Part shown: positions 46,252-58,559 of the stretch, piece after piece
How the letters are laid out: every line of letters begins with the position of its first letter
Position numbering within the stretch: position 1 is the stretch's first letter
Assembly: GCF_050003625.1 (NCBI RefSeq)
Contig: NC_134398.1
Coordinates: forward strand, 115,792,145 to 115,856,144
From: Haematobia irritans
Lineage: Eukaryota; Arthropoda; Insecta; Diptera; Muscidae
DNA: 64,000 bases
Direction of reading: 5' to 3'
Notes under the pieces: model-generated
The model's database searches: none
Seen by the model: the letters and a program-made list of their open reading frames with translations, nothing else
What the model was told of the DNA's origin: nothing
Program-made: the position numbers and the translations under genes

Positions 46252-46816
46252 AGGCCGGTACTATGTTCATTCTTGCGAAAAAAAATTATAGAAACCATTA
46301 TTTCGCACAAAGAAAGCGGTGTTTATTTAGGTAACAGGGAGCGATATTGAATTAAGTTGGTTTAGTTCTTTATTAGTTTAATTTTTAAATACAATTCATT
46401 TAAAGAGATTTTATCACAGTAGATATTACAACAAATGAGACTCTGACTGACAATATGAGCTAAGTCATTTAAGATACATATTGTTAAAGGCAAAAACAGG
46501 TTAAAGACCTTTATATGAATTAAACAAAAGTCAAGTATTAAAAATTAACATGTATGCGGAAGATTATCTAATTCAATAACCTAAAGTTGGTTAAGTTGGT
46601 GCTTGCTGCTTGCTATTACAAAATTAACATTTTATTTTTCCTTGGGCAATTAATCTGCTACTCCTTTGATCCTTTGTATATTTTCACCATGTTCTAAACG
46701 CCAGTTTTTCAATTCGAAAAAACAAAGTACCACAAATGGACAAAATTTCGCTAATTATTCGCATTTTTTTGTTTTGTATGGAGTTTCAACGCGAAAACCG
46801 AACAGAGTACCGGCCT
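46252..46816. mobile_element. PIF/Harbinger-like MITE, 565 bp
   Basis: TIRs AGGCCGGTACT(A/C)TGTTC with TAA on both sides (46249-46251 and 46817-46819); a 3-bp TWA duplication is the PIF/Harbinger hallmark. Internally a segment flanked by TAAGTTGGT duplicates was inserted. The sequence around 46330-46680 is inverted relative to 8510-8625. Confidence 0.65.
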
Positions 46817-46819
46817 TAA

Positions 46820-47619
46820 CAAAGAATTTCCTCATATAACTTTTGAACACGATGAACATTTTCAATAAAGGAGCTATCGTCCTATAATTTAAATCAAACC
46901 TTGGATTTTTAGCATCTTCAGCATTTAGAAGTCGCAATTTTACGCTGTTTCTGGTACAGTCTCGGCCTGATAACAAAGAGAGTTTTAGCGGCGGTTTCTC
47001 TTCTCTCAGTAATGCTGGCCGTATTTCAAAGTTTCTGCAAGTAGTTTCGCAAATAGTCAGTCTTAAAATTTTTAAAAGAAACCTCTTATGAAAATAAGTA
47101 GGTGTTAAAAGCGAAAAGGTGGAATAGTAGTTATGATATGCCTTATTTTGCAGGAAGACAAAATATAACTAAATACATATATACATATTAGGCGTAGTAA
47201 AAAGAAATCCTTTATTCCAATAGATGGTGATTTTTTATCTGTATCACGTGTTGCATACGTCCGATCGGGTTCTGCTCGATGGCGTTTGGAAATAAATTAC
47301 AAACACATATTTTTATTTGTAGTCAAATACTCGAATTTTTAGGATATTTTAATATAAGTAAACTAATCTTCACGAAGACAATGTAAATCGAAGGAATTTA
47401 TATGGTAAAAGTAGGCCTGAAGTTTTCTTTAACTTTTTTTGTATATGGGTTTTAATGTTCTAAAACGTCTACAACTTCATGAAATGTACTTTAAAACCAC
47501 TATCGCTGGGTTATTTTTATAACAACCAATTTTTGTTTGTATTTCAATTTTATACTTTTTTCGACATTTTACCTTATCCGAAGTATGTTACAAACATTTT
47601 ATGAAGGATGTGAATATGA
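46820..47619. other. Mostly unassigned; SINE body fragment
   Basis: 46978-47055 (GTTTTAGCGGCGG, CTCAGTAATGCTGGC) is a decayed piece of the tRNA-derived SINE body. 47060-47619 shows no repeat family of this window and no recognisable gene. Confidence 0.45.
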
Positions 47620-49641
47620 ACAAGTATATACGGCCGCAAGTTCGGCCAGGCCGAATCTTATGTACCCACCACCATGGATTGCGTAGAAACTTCTACGAAA
47701 GACTATCATCCACAATCGAATTACTTGGGTTGTGGTATCTTAAAACTTCTTAACATCGTTTTCTAAATTGTGATTTAGTTCATATATGGTATATATTAGA
47801 CAAAAAAGTTATGTATAGTTAAGTCTACAAATAATTACGAATCGATATGGACTTTTGTACGTAGAGAGCCAGAATTGAAATATGGGGGTCGCTTATATGG
47901 GGGCTATATACAATTATGAACTTGATATGGACCAATTTTTGTGTGATTGGAGATCGATTTATCTGAGGGCTATATATAACTATAGACCGATATGGACCTA
48001 GTTAAGCATGGTTGTTAACGACCATATACTAGCACAATGTACCAAATTTCAACTCACTCGGATGAAATTTGCTCCTCCAAGAGGTTCCAAAACCAAATCT
48101 CGGGATCGGTTTATATGGGGCTATGTACGATTATGGACTAATATGGACCACTTTTGGCATGGTTGATAAATATCACATACTACCACCACGTACCAAATTC
48201 CAAGCAGATCGGATGAATTTTGATTCTCCAAAAGGCACCGGAGGTCAAATCTGGGGATCGGTTTATATGGGAGCTATATATAATTATGGACTGATAGGAA
48301 CCAATTCCTGCATGGTTGTTGGATACCATATACTAACATCACGTACCAAATTCCAACCGAATGGGAAGAATTTTGCTCTTCCAAGGGGCTCTGGAGGTCA
48401 AATCTGGGGATCGGTTTATATGGGGCCTATATATAATTATGGACCGATATCGACCAATTTTTGCATGGGAGTTTGAGGCCATTTATAAACACCACGTACC
48501 AAATTTCAACTGAATCAGATGAATTTTGGTCTTCCAAGAGGTTCCGGAGGTCAAATCTGGTGATCGGTTTATATGGGGGCTATATATAATTATGAACCGA
48601 TGTGGACCAATTTTTGCATGGTTGTTAGAGACCATATACTAACATCACGTACCAAATTTCAGCCGAATCGGATGAAATTTGCTTCTCTTAGAGGCCTCGC
48701 AAGCCAAATCGGGGGATCGGTTTATATGGGGGCTATATATAATTATGGACCGATGTGGACCAATTTTTGCATGGTTGTTAGAGACCATATACTTACACCA
48801 TGTACCAAATTTCAGCCGGATCGGATGAAATTTGCTTCTCTTAGAGGCCTCGCAAGCCAAATCGGGGGATCGGTTTATATGGGGACTATATATAATTATG
48901 GACCGATGTGGACCAATTTTTGCATGGTTGTTAGAGACCATATACTTACACCATGTACCAAATTTCAGCCGGATCGGATGAAATTTGCTTCTCTTAGAGG
49001 CCTCGCAAGCCAAATCGGGGGATCGGTTTATATGGGGACTATATATAATTATGGACCGATGTGGACCAATTTTTGCATGGTTGTTAGAGACCATATACTG
49101 ATACCATGTACCAAATTTTAGCCGGATCGGATGAAATTTGCTTCTCTTAGGGGCCTCGCAAGCCAAATCGGGGGATCGGTTTATATGGGGGCTATATATA
49201 ATTATGGACCGATGTGGACCAATTTTTGCATGGTTGTTAGAGACCATATACTAACACCATGTACCAAATTTCAGCCGGATCGGATGAAATTTGCTTCTCT
49301 TAGAGGCCTCGCAAGCCAAATTTTGGGGTCCGTTTATATGGGGGCTATACGTAAAAGTGGACCGATATGGCCCATTTGCAATACCATCCGACCTACATCA
49401 ATAACAACTACTTGTGCCAAGTTTCAAGTCGATAGCTTGTTTCGTTCGGAAGTTAGCGTGATTTCAACAGACGGACGGACGGACGGACGGACGGACGGAC
49501 GGACGGACATGCTCAGATCGACTCAGAATTTCACCACGACCCAGAATATATATACTTTATGGGGTCTTAGAGCAATATTTCGATGTGTTACAAACGGAAT
49601 GACAAAGTTAATATACCCCCCATCCTATGGTGGTGGGTATA
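47620..49641 (+). mobile_element. HINE copy D, 2022 bp
   Basis: Near-identical to copies A-C. The visible substitution GGTTGATAAATA (for GGTTGTTAAATA) is near 48165, and the (GACG)n tract is two units shorter than in A and one longer than in C. Flanks: TGAATATGA before, AAAACTAGG after. Confidence 0.92.
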
Positions 49642-51163
49642 AAAACTAGGTAGAGATCTTGGACCACAACAATTTCCCAAATTTATAACATGATTTTAAT
49701 TAAATTTTCTTACCACCTAAGTTGTATTTTTAGCTAGTGTTTGATTTTTGGTATATCTTCAATCATGACATAAAGTTTGAAATGTTACATAGCCCCTTGA
49801 ATAAACATAATTTAAATCGAACGAAATAATCGACTAAACCCAATTTCGTATCGACCTTGTAATTTAGATTTTCAAAGACACGAGGAACATAAGCGGCTAC
49901 CTTTCAAAAAGCAATCCCTTCACTTTTCAGATGTCGTTTTTAACAAAACAGGAAATTTATTCAAATTCCAAATATTTTTCCGTTTTCACAAATGAAACGG
50001 ATATCATTACGGTGAAAACGAATCTTAGGTATTTCGTGCGTGTACGAGTGGTTCACAAAAAGAAATAGAAATCTGCGGCATTGAAAGCATTTTCCACTTT
50101 CAGTTCATTGTGGCAGAAGCGTTGTTATTATCCCTTCTATTCTTGCTTTGGCAACCCCTTTACAGGATGGACAAAATGGGAATTACCACAGAGATTGTGT
50201 TCCTGATATTTCGAATTGGAGCCTGCAAACAATATCATTGTTGTTGCCTTTCATACGCGATTAATCCTTTTTGGGTTGGGTAAAACGATGTCGTCACAGT
50301 CAACAATCCCTCCCCTTCCACTAACCGAAAGACCAGCATCCATGAATCCATCCTACACTAGCCCACAATGTCATACCATTCGGTTTCTTCATCTTACTGT
50401 TGCTCTTGGAATTGTTGTTTTTGGATTTGTGCGTGTAGTCCTTTGACAGCACGTACTTTTTGTCATATCCTGGTTTGGGCGCTGTTTGACTACGGCCGCA
50501 CAATGTGAAATCCACTGTTTCTGCCGTTTTGCGATCATCATTTAAAATGTGAATGGAATTGAAATAAAATCGAGTTTTCGAGTCCCCGAAAAGGAAATGT
50601 ATTGTACCCTCTCCCCTCTGCCACAGGATTACACAAAACCCCGCTACAACTGACTGTTACGACTTTTGTATATGGACAGACCCTTGAAAATATGCGAATC
50701 GGTTACGGCCGTATTCAGCGCGTAAACATAAAATATCCGTCCTATTCATTGGACAATAATGGCATGATTGCGTTTTAAATTAATGCATAAAATTTAATGG
50801 CATTTTGGGTTAAATGCAAATGAAATGAAAGTTAAAGAGTTAAATGGTTTTGCGTTTAGGAATTCATATCGTCTCTAATGTGATGGCAACATTAATTTTA
50901 AATTATTTTCACTTAGTTTGAGAGGCAGAGGGAGGTAAACAAACAACGTAGAAGATGTGTTAACTGGTTATCACCAATAAGTCCGACATTACCTACACTG
51001 AAAAAAGTGAACTGTTGTATAGGAAGAATGAACTACCTCGCACGAAAATTGAACTATATTTTACTACACATTTTCCTCAAAGCGTTGTTAAAACCAGGAA
51101 ATTTTAATGGCCTGTTGTACTTTTTAACTGCAGTTCTCGAAATTATATCATCTCATAGAAGAA
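49642..51163. other. Repeat-poor stretch, no gene recognised
   Basis: 50040-50950 is relatively GC-balanced with short overlapping ORFs on both strands (50216-50446 plus, 50321-50515 minus) but no known motif. Near 50996 TACACTGAAAAAAGTGAAC begins a MITE-like end that runs into the HINE at 51164. It may be host intron DNA. Confidence 0.45.
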
Positions 51164-52412
51164 ACAAGTATATACAGTTCGGCCGGGACGAATCTTAAAT
51201 ACCCACCACCATGAACCAATTATTAGGGATTCCTTTGAAATTTCAGGAGGACTTGAGGACTTGAGGACACTTCCCGACGATAAATTTAAAGATTTCACCT
51301 ATGAGGACTATATCGGATTCTGGATTTATAAGAACCATTTTTGTTTGAGTTTTAGAGGAATCATTAACATCTGTTGTAAGTGTGCTAGAAAATTGTAAAA
51401 TAACGTCTTGATTTGAAATCTTAAATCTGTAGAAGTAAAATCTGGAAATTTTACATAGAGTTTAAAGCAATTTTCATGATCAGTGCGCCTTATACACCCT
51501 CAAGAAGTGAAGTCGGTCTATATGGAGGCATTACCAAATGGGCCGATAAAAACTTAATCCGATACACGTTTTTGTGAGCCTAAAATACCAGAATTTTAAC
51601 AATTTCAAGCAAATCGTATAAAAACTACGGTTTCTAGAAACCCAAGAAGTAAAATCGGGAAATCGGTCTATATGTGGGCTATAGCAAAATATGGACTGAT
51701 ACTCACCATTTTCGGCACACCTCTTTATGGTCCTAAAATACCTCTAGATTTCCAATTTCAGACAAATTGGATAAAAACTACGGTTTCTATAAGCCCAAGA
51801 CCCCAAATCGGGAGGTCGTTTTAAATGGGGACCATACCAAAACATGGTCCGATACTCACAATTTTTGACACACGTATTTATGGTCCTACAATACCTCTAG
51901 ATTTTCAATTTCAGGTAAATTGAATAAAAACTGCGGTTTCTATAAGCCCAAGAAGTAAAATCGGGAGATCGGTCTATATGAGGGCTATACCAAAACATGG
52001 ACCGATACTCACAATTTTTGGCACACGTATTTGTGGTCCTACAATACCTCTAGATTTCCAATTTCAGGTAAATTGAATAAAAACTGCGGTTTCTATAAAC
52101 CCAAGAAGTAAAATTGGGAGATCGGTCTATATGGGGGCTATACCAAAACATGGACCGATACTCACCATTTTTGGCACACCTCTTTATGGTTATAAAATAC
52201 CTCTAGATTTCAAATTTCAGGCAAATTTGATAAAAACTACGATTTCTATAAGCCCAAGACCCCAAATCGGGAGTTCGGTTTATATGGGGACTATATCAAA
52301 ACCTGGACCGATATAGCCCATCTTCGAACTTGACCTGCCTGCAGACAAAAGACGAGTTTGTGCAAAATTTCAGCACGATTACTTCATTATTGAAGACTGT
52401 AGCGTGATTACA

Positions 52413-52446
<34 letters not shown>

Positions 52447-52588
52447 GGACATTGTTATATCGTCTTAGAATTTCTCCCTGATCAAGAATATATATACTTT
52501 ATATAGTCGGAAATCGATATTTCGATGTGTTACAAACGGAATGACAAACTTATTATACCCCCGTCACCATTCTATGGTGGTGGGTATA
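51164..52588 (+). mobile_element. HINE subfamily 4, 1.4 kb
   Basis: ACAAGTATATACAGTTCGGC at the left; tandem units marked AAATCGGGA at 51656, 51809, 51962, 52115 and 52268, exactly 153 bp apart; GACAGACAGACAGACAGACG near 52417; AAGAATATATATACTTTATA; and the TATACCC...GGGTATA hairpin at the right. Sequence is well diverged from copies A-D but the architecture is the same. Confidence 0.88.
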
Positions 52589-52995
52589 AAAATTAACTAA
52601 AAGTAAAGAAGAAAATCATTGGCGCCAAATCGTGACCATTTTAACCATACAATAGTTCATTCTTACTATTTTTAGGAATCGTACGAAAATTATCATTTGT
52701 TTTAGTTCTTATTGAACTTATGTGTACGGTCATTGAACTTTACATCCACGTTTAGTTCATAAAGTTTTTGTGACATACTTAAAAAAAGTAAGATTTCATT
52801 AAGCTGTGGAAAATTTCGATAAAAATAATAAAATTAACTACAAGCAAATAATTTCTGTTGATTACGGATTGAATATCGTTTTTAAGGTTATATGGGACGC
52901 TGAATCCAAATCTGGTTTTTTTCTATCAGCTCGACTTTTCGAGATGTACCGTTATCTTCAAAATTAAGGAAATATTGCTACCTACTCGAAATGTT

Positions 52996-53560
52996 GCTCG
53001 TGGTGAAATTCTGAGTCGATCTGAGCATGTCCGTCCGTCGAACGAAACAAGCTATCGACTTGGCACAAGTAGTTGTTATTGATGTAGGTCAGATGGTATT
53101 GCAAATGGGCCATATCGGTCCACTTTTACGTATAGCCCCCATATAAACCGATCCCCCGATTTGGCTTGCGGAGCCTCTAAGAGAAACAAATTTCATCCGA
53201 TCCGGCTAATTTGGTACATGGTGTTAGTATATGGTCTCTAACAACCATGCAAAAATTGGTCCACATCGGTCCATAATTATATATAGCTCCCATATAAACC
53301 GTTCTCCAGATTTGATCTCCGGAGCCTCTTGGAGGAGCAAAATTCATCCGATCCGGTTCAAATTTGGAACGTGGTGTTAGTATATGGCCGCTAACAACCA
53401 TACCAAAATTGGTCCATATCGGTCTATAGTTGTGTATAGCCGATCTCCAATCACACAAAAATTGGTCCATATCAGTTCATAATCATGGTTGTCGAGTGGC
53501 CAAAAATAATATACCAAAATTTCATTTCAATAGAAAATTTTGTCAAAACTTTATTTCTAA
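52996..53560 (-). mobile_element. HINE fragment with minisatellite start
   Basis: Begins inside the GTGGTGAAATTCTGAGTCG block and has only two GTCC units, then 153-bp units with CACATCGGTCCATAATTATA, then CATAATCATGGTTG followed by the 29-bp minisatellite unit, as in the 571-2849 copy. Both HINE termini are missing. Confidence 0.7.
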
Positions 53561-53714
53561 TCCGTTATAATTTGGATTTTTAAATTGGAATTTGTTTGTA
53601 CATGAGTATCTTTATTAATAAACCGCGAAAAGAGAATGAAAATTTGATAAGTGGAATCTGTATTCTTATTTTAATTTTATTGGTCCTAGATTTAAAGTCA
53701 GATAAATCGCTAAA

Positions 53715-53820
53715 AATAATTCTTTATTTTAAAGAAGCCGCATCTTTGGCTCGGAATCAATACCAAACTCCTTAAGGGAAGGTCAAAATCTTTGGATCCA
53801 TATAAAATTTTTTTTTGAGT
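53715..53820 (-). repeat. TA-2 MITE terminal fragment
   Basis: GGCTCGGAATCAATACCAAA, CAAAATCTTTGGATCC and a final TTTTTTTTGAGTG match the reversed left end of the CACTGAAA MITE. Confidence 0.6.
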
Positions 53821-53885
53821 GTCCTCCTGAGTTATTATAGTGGTACCTCAATGAACCCGCATTTCGATGGACTATTACACTAAGT

Positions 53886-54676
53886 CAGGGATGGAAAATA
53901 CAATTTTTAAGAAAGTACAAAAAAGGTATTTTTTGAGCGGAAAGGTACTTTTTACTAAATTTCAACAAAAATTTCACTGGAAAATTATTGTCAAGAGACT
54001 AAATTTTAAAGAAAATAAAATGTTGACAAAATTTTCTATATAAATAAAATTTTGACAAAATTTTCTATATAAATAAAATTTTGCAAAAATTTTCTATATA
54101 AATAAAATTTTGCTAAAATTTTCTATAGAAATAAAATTTTGCAAAAAAAATCTGTAGAAAAAAAATGTTGCAAAATTTTTTCTATAGAAATAAAATTTTG
54201 CAAAAATTTCCTATAGAAATAAAATTTGTACAAAATTTTCAATTGAAATAAATTTTTGACAAAATTTTCTATAAAAATAAAATTTTGCAAAAACTCTATA
54301 TAGAAATAAAATTTTGACAACATTTTCTACCGAAATAAAAAATCGATAATATAGAATCACATTCTTTTTTCGACTAAAACATTCTTGAAGTTCAATAAAA
54401 TCCGGTTTTTGACTATGTCTTTTACAAAATCGAGATTTTCTTCCCACATGAACATGTTTGTTTTGCCATATTTGTAAAAGACTATTAGCAAATAAGGTTG
54501 ATAAAGACTTTCTCAAAATATTAAAATATTTTGTCAAAGCTATTGTACAATAAATCTGATATCGACTCAAAAATGTCTACACAAAAGGTACTAAATCATT
54601 CGCGGGGGTACTACGGTACTGACCGGGGTGAAAAAGTATTGAAAAAAGTACTATAGTACTGCATTTTCCATCCCTG
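53886..54676. mobile_element. hAT-type element with GGTACT subterminal motifs
   Basis: TIRs CAGGGATGGAAAATA and complement GCATTTTCCATCCCTG. Flanking octamers CACTAAGT (53878-53885) and CGCTAAGT (54677-54684) differ by one base. GGTACT or AGTACT occurs repeatedly near both ends (for example 53945 and 54600-54660). 791 bp, no transposase; the interior holds the 29-bp minisatellite. Confidence 0.88.
53993..54345. repeat. 29-bp AT-rich minisatellite inside the hAT element
   Basis: About eleven units of AAAATTTTCTATA(T/G)AAATA plus a linker; GACAAAATTTTC starts at 54025 and 54054. It is the reverse complement of the unit in the HINE at 2132. Open frames rich in F/Y/K/I on the minus strand are artefacts of the repeat. 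Confidence 0.88.
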
Positions 54677-54684
54677 CGCTAAGT

Positions 54685-55309
54685 AAGCTCTTATAAACAG
54701 CACTTTTACAACATTTCAAAATATTTCAATAGTAATTGCAAGGAAGTATTTAAAATCAATTTTAAACGATTTCATAGTTTTTGGGTAATATTAACAACCT
54801 AGTACGTTTAATTCTATAAACCAAAATTTCATGTCATCATTACATGGGACTCCGTTTTACAAGCGTATTACCGAAATACCTTTTTAATATCCAAACAATT
54901 TTTTAATTTCACAAAAAACCCATCTGTTGTTCCTTTGGCTTTAATTAGACTGTCCTAACCATTGTAAAATTTTCTTTCATTACAAAATATTTCGGTTTGT
55001 ATAATTCATTGACATGTTGACTTTTGAGTTTCATTGACTAGATGCTTGAGTTTCCACATAGCCCCTTAGTATATACTCCTTCGGCTATTTTTAATTTTTC
55101 AAGTGTCTAAAATTAATACCATATCAAAGGAAGTTTTTCTTTGGGCAGGATCCCGGGAAATTTGAAAAACAAAATCCCGCTTTTAATTTATTTGTTTTTC
55201 TCATATTTTTTGTCATGTAATACCAATAAACTTCATAAACGTGTTAACGTAAAATTCCAAATTCAAATCGCACTTTACGATTTTTTAAGTAATATCTGTT
55301 TGGCAACAC
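54685..55309. other. No gene recognised
   Basis: AT-rich unassigned DNA. The beginning of the DD41D relic is uncertain; no AAGGGTGATT-type left TIR is found before 55310. Confidence 0.45.
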
Positions 55310-56240
55310 CGTATTCAGTTTGGTTTATAATTCAACCAACAATCGTCTTACAAGAGAACAACGTTTGCAAATTATTGAATTTTATTATCAAAATGCGTGC
55401 GAAAAATTGTGTTTAGCGATAAAGCTCGTTTTTGTTCAATGGGTACGTAACTCAACAGAATTTTCGATTTTGAATTGAAGATCATCCAGAAGTATTGCAA
55501 AAGCTACCAAAAATGCATCCGGAAAAAATCACAGTTCGATGCGGTTGGTGGCATTATGGGACCGTACTTCTTCAAAGATGATGGAAATCGTAACGTAAGT
55601 GTGAATATACCCAAAGAAAAAATACTTTCCTCCGGAACGAAATTTTAGACAAACGAAAATCCTTCTAATGTGAATTAGTTTCGGTAAGAGCAAATATGAC
55701 AAACGATGAAAAACTAGCCTCCGATGTTTTATTTACTTTTAAAGAAAATTTGTTAGCTTCAAAAGATAACTTTATTTGTCTGAAACTTCGTTTCTCAGAA
55801 AAGAAAATTCTTTCAGTGTAGTGAGCGCTGCCGTTAGACGATATCCAACCTCAGTTTCCCAAAATGCAAGAGCTTGACTTGCATGACATGTGCTTTCAAC
55901 AAGTCGGTACCACATGCACCACAGCCCGCTTAACAATGAAGTTATTGAGAAGCGATATCGGTCTTCATTTTATTTTATGTTCGGGACCAATCCATTAGCC
56001 GCCTGGATCGTGCGATTTAACGCCTTTAGACTACATTTTGCGGGGCTATGTTAAAGCTCATGTCTATACAATTGACGCATTGGACCAAGCGGATGGACCA
56101 GCTGGGGTCAGTATTTTTAATAAATAATCTTCATACATTAAATTATATGAACCGTACTATCGATTCAAATAAAGATTTGATGCATTTTTTCTGAATTTTA
56201 TGTTATTTGTATTTACTAGAGCTCCTAGAAAATGACCCTT
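55310..56240 (+). pseudogene. DD41D mariner relic
   Basis: LTREQRLQIIEFYYQNA near 55340 is the N-terminal helix-turn-helix start. It then jumps to IVFSDKARF (first Asp block, frameshifted), a NPE-region piece near 55480, GPYFFKDDGNRN near 55560, a MITE insertion, a QQ-block now reading QQVGTTCTTA, and CDLTPLDYILRGY near 56017. The QQD aspartate is mutated to Val. The right end AATGACCCTT is followed by TA. Confidence 0.75.
55610..55818. mobile_element. CCCAAAG MITE inside the DD41D relic
   Basis: CCCAAAGAAAAAATAC after TA (55608-55609); TTCTTTCAGTG before TA (55819-55820). The interior has AACGAAATTTTAGACAAACG. The mariner codons on either side rejoin roughly at GTGAAT/GAGCGCT. Confidence 0.75.
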
Positions 56241-56246
56241 TATATA

Positions 56247-56442
56247 CACCCAAAGAAAAAATTCTTTTCTCAAGAACAAAATTTTAGAGAAGCGAAATTC
56301 CGCTTTGTTATACAGTATTTTCTCAAAGAGGAAATAAATCCGAATATGTGACAAGTGTTGCAACGAAAATTGTTTAGCATCAAAAGAAAACTTAGCTTGC
56401 CTAAAATTTCGTTCTTCGGAAAAGAAAACCCTTCTTTCAGTG
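56247..56442. mobile_element. CCCAAAG MITE, 196 bp
   Basis: CACCCAAAGAAAAAATTC after TA (56245-56246), and CCCTTCTTTCAGTG before TA (56443-56444). Shares AAAATTTTAGA and AAATTTCGTTC blocks with the other copies. Confidence 0.75.
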
Positions 56443-56473
56443 TAATTTCTTTGCACGGCTGTTAGAAAGTAAT

Positions 56474-56695
56474 AAAGGGTGATTTGGTAAGAATCGATAT
56501 CGGTTGATGATTATAGATAGCCCCCCATATAAACCAATCACCTTATTTTACTTCTGGAGCCTCGTGAACGAAAAAAATTTATCCGATTTGGTTGAAATTT
56601 GGCCCTCTAATTACTATGCGAAAGATTGTTCTAACATAAACTGTCATCGGCTACTGATACCAAATCCCAATTCGATTTTAGTAGTATTCATGGTA
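56474..56695 (-). repeat. DD41D end fragment plus HINE unit
   Basis: AAGGGTGATTTGGTAAG near 56475 matches the TIR of the DD41D element. It is followed by one and a half reversed HINE tandem units (ATAGCCCCCCATATAAACC, ATCCGATTTGGTTGAAATTT). Confidence 0.55.
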
Positions 56696-57350
56696 GACTG
56701 AAAAAAAGCATACCCGGTTCCAAAGATTTTGTCTTTACTTTAAAAAATTTGGTATTGATTCCGAGCCAAAGAAGCGAAGAATACAAGTAAGGATACTTCT
56801 AAGACACAATTCGCTTTTAAAATCGGGTTTTGTGTACTTGCTTCTAGGAAGCAAATTTTAATTTTTCGCCTTTTCAGCTTTTTTTCTTCATATGCTATCA
56901 AAGTCCTTTAAAAACAAGTTAACGACGACTTTATTTTCCAAATTAAGACTCGACTTCTGGTAGAAATTATGCTGTGTTTCAAGTAAAAAACGTCTTTAAA
57001 ATAAAGTGTTGAAAAACATGTCCTATATTTGAACGATTTTTTGCTTTGTAGTCAAGATGCAAAAAGACAACAAATTTAAAGACAATTTCATTAAATTTAA
57101 AGATTTTTTCTAAATTATTGAAGTCAAGTTGAGCTTAGCCCAAACATTTTTTCTTTCATGTTATGATATCCATTTTTAAATCAAATCACTTAATTATAAG
57201 GACAATACGACTTCATTGAAAAGTTTATCGACCTTTGGTCAAGGAAAAAAACTTTATACTAGAGAAATGCGTCTTCTATGCTAAGCAAAATTTGCATTCG
57301 TGTTTTAAAGACACGAAATCTTTGACCTCACGACAATATTTTTTTCAGTG
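56696..57350 (+). mobile_element. CACTGAAA MITE (TA-2), 655 bp
   Basis: GACTGAAAAAAAGCATACCC (first base changed) after TA (56694-56695), and TTTTTTTCAGTG before TA (57351-57352). Complete internal order. Confidence 0.85.
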
Positions 57351-57522
57351 TAGAAGGTACATTAGATCTTGTGATGTACACAACGTAAATATAAATAAAG
57401 TAAAAATTATATTTTTTTCTTCTGGCTTGAAAGCTGTCTCCGCTTTTTAGGTTTGTAGTCAAGGTACAAAATATTAACGAATTTACAAATCATTTAATAA
57501 ATTTTGAAAATTTTTTGATATA

Positions 57523-58094
57523 CAGTGCCACACATGAGTATTGACACAGCACCCTAAACCATAAACATAATGGTCAGGGTATCTGCGAAAAAATGTGCCT
57601 ACTAAAAATATCTATTTTAAGCTCCATAAAATATATAACGATCGACTCAGACCGCCTGACCATGTATTTGTTTTTCGCAGTATCCATGCCATTATTATTA
57701 ACCGATTTTGATGCAATTTGGTACAGTGTTGCTGGAAGAACGGGAGAATATAGGTACAAATAAAACAAAAAAATTAATCTATTCAATGTTTCGACCGCTT
57801 GATGCTGTTATCAAACAAAAAGGAATGTCCAAAAAGTACTGAATATACCAAAAATCTAATTTAGAACTACGTGTGCCAATACTTTTGTTCCTTAAAAAAT
57901 ATGCCTTTTTTATTTTTTTTATAATTTAAATATTGAAAGAACAAATTTTTTTTTTCTAAAAAAAAGATCTAGATTCTTAATGTAGTTATAATCCAAATTA
58001 AAATATTTTTTTATTTAAAATAACTTCATATCACTTTTAACATGTGGTTTTTAATCAAAATGGTTTGGTGTGCCAATATTTATGTGCGTCACTG
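57523..58094. mobile_element. Tc1-type MITE, 572 bp, with a HINE fragment
   Basis: TIRs CAGTGCCACACATGAGTATT and complement ending ATTTATGTGCGTCACTG, with TA at 57521-57522 and 58095-58096. The CAGTG(A/C)C start with a CACAT(A/G)A(A/G)TATTG run is typical of Tc1 ends. About 57548-57790 is a reversed HINE subfamily-2 fragment (ACCCTAAACC...GGTCAGGGTAT). Confidence 0.8.
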
Positions 58095-58097
58095 TAT

Positions 58098-58308
58098 ACA
58101 TCAAAATCAGCTCAATGAAATATTCTTTACTGTAAAGGTACCCAGTTTAAAGTCCAGTCACGTAACACCAAGGCCAATAACAGTTTTACCAACTTTTGTG
58201 AAGTCCAACGTCTCTGTATCGGATAAATGCGTTCCCTGCTACGCAAAAATTGCATTCGTATTCTAAGGACATGAAATCTTTGTGATTATGACAGTATTTT
58301 TTCAGCGT
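58098..58308 (+). repeat. TA-2 MITE fragment
   Basis: TAAAGTCCAGTCACGTAAC, CATGAAATCTTTGTG and ATTTTTTCAGCGTATAC resemble the interior and right end of the CACTGAAA MITE, strongly diverged. Confidence 0.45.
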
Positions 58309-58309
58309 A

Positions 58310-58533
58310 TACAGAAAGAAGAGTTTTCTTTTCTGAGGAATGAAATTTTAGACAAGCAAAATTTTCTTTTTACGCTAAAAATTTTCTTTTAACGCAATTA
58401 AAAAATATCCGCGACAATCGTTGAATCGCTTATTAAAAATTCGGGTTTATTTGAAAAAGAGAATACATTACAAGAAAGGGGAATTTCGTTTGTCTAAAAT
58501 TTCGTTCCGCAGGAAAGTATTTTTTCTTTGGGA
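58310..58533. mobile_element. CCCAAAG MITE copy
   Basis: GAAAGAAGAGTTTTCTTTTC at the left, AAATTTTAGACAAGC, and TTTCGTTCCGCAGGAAAG with TATTTTTTCTTTGGG at the right. Ends are eroded, without a clean TA pair. Confidence 0.6.
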
Positions 58534-58559
58534 GTATGTCATACATATTTAGAAATCCA

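Noticed and set aside
50216..50446. 76-codon ORF as an exon
   Set aside because: It overlaps an equally long opposite-strand ORF, has no motif, and has no clear splice sites around it.
54123..54570. Minus-strand ORFs rich in F, Y, K and I near 54.1-54.6 kb
   Set aside because: They translate the 29-bp minisatellite and have no other support.
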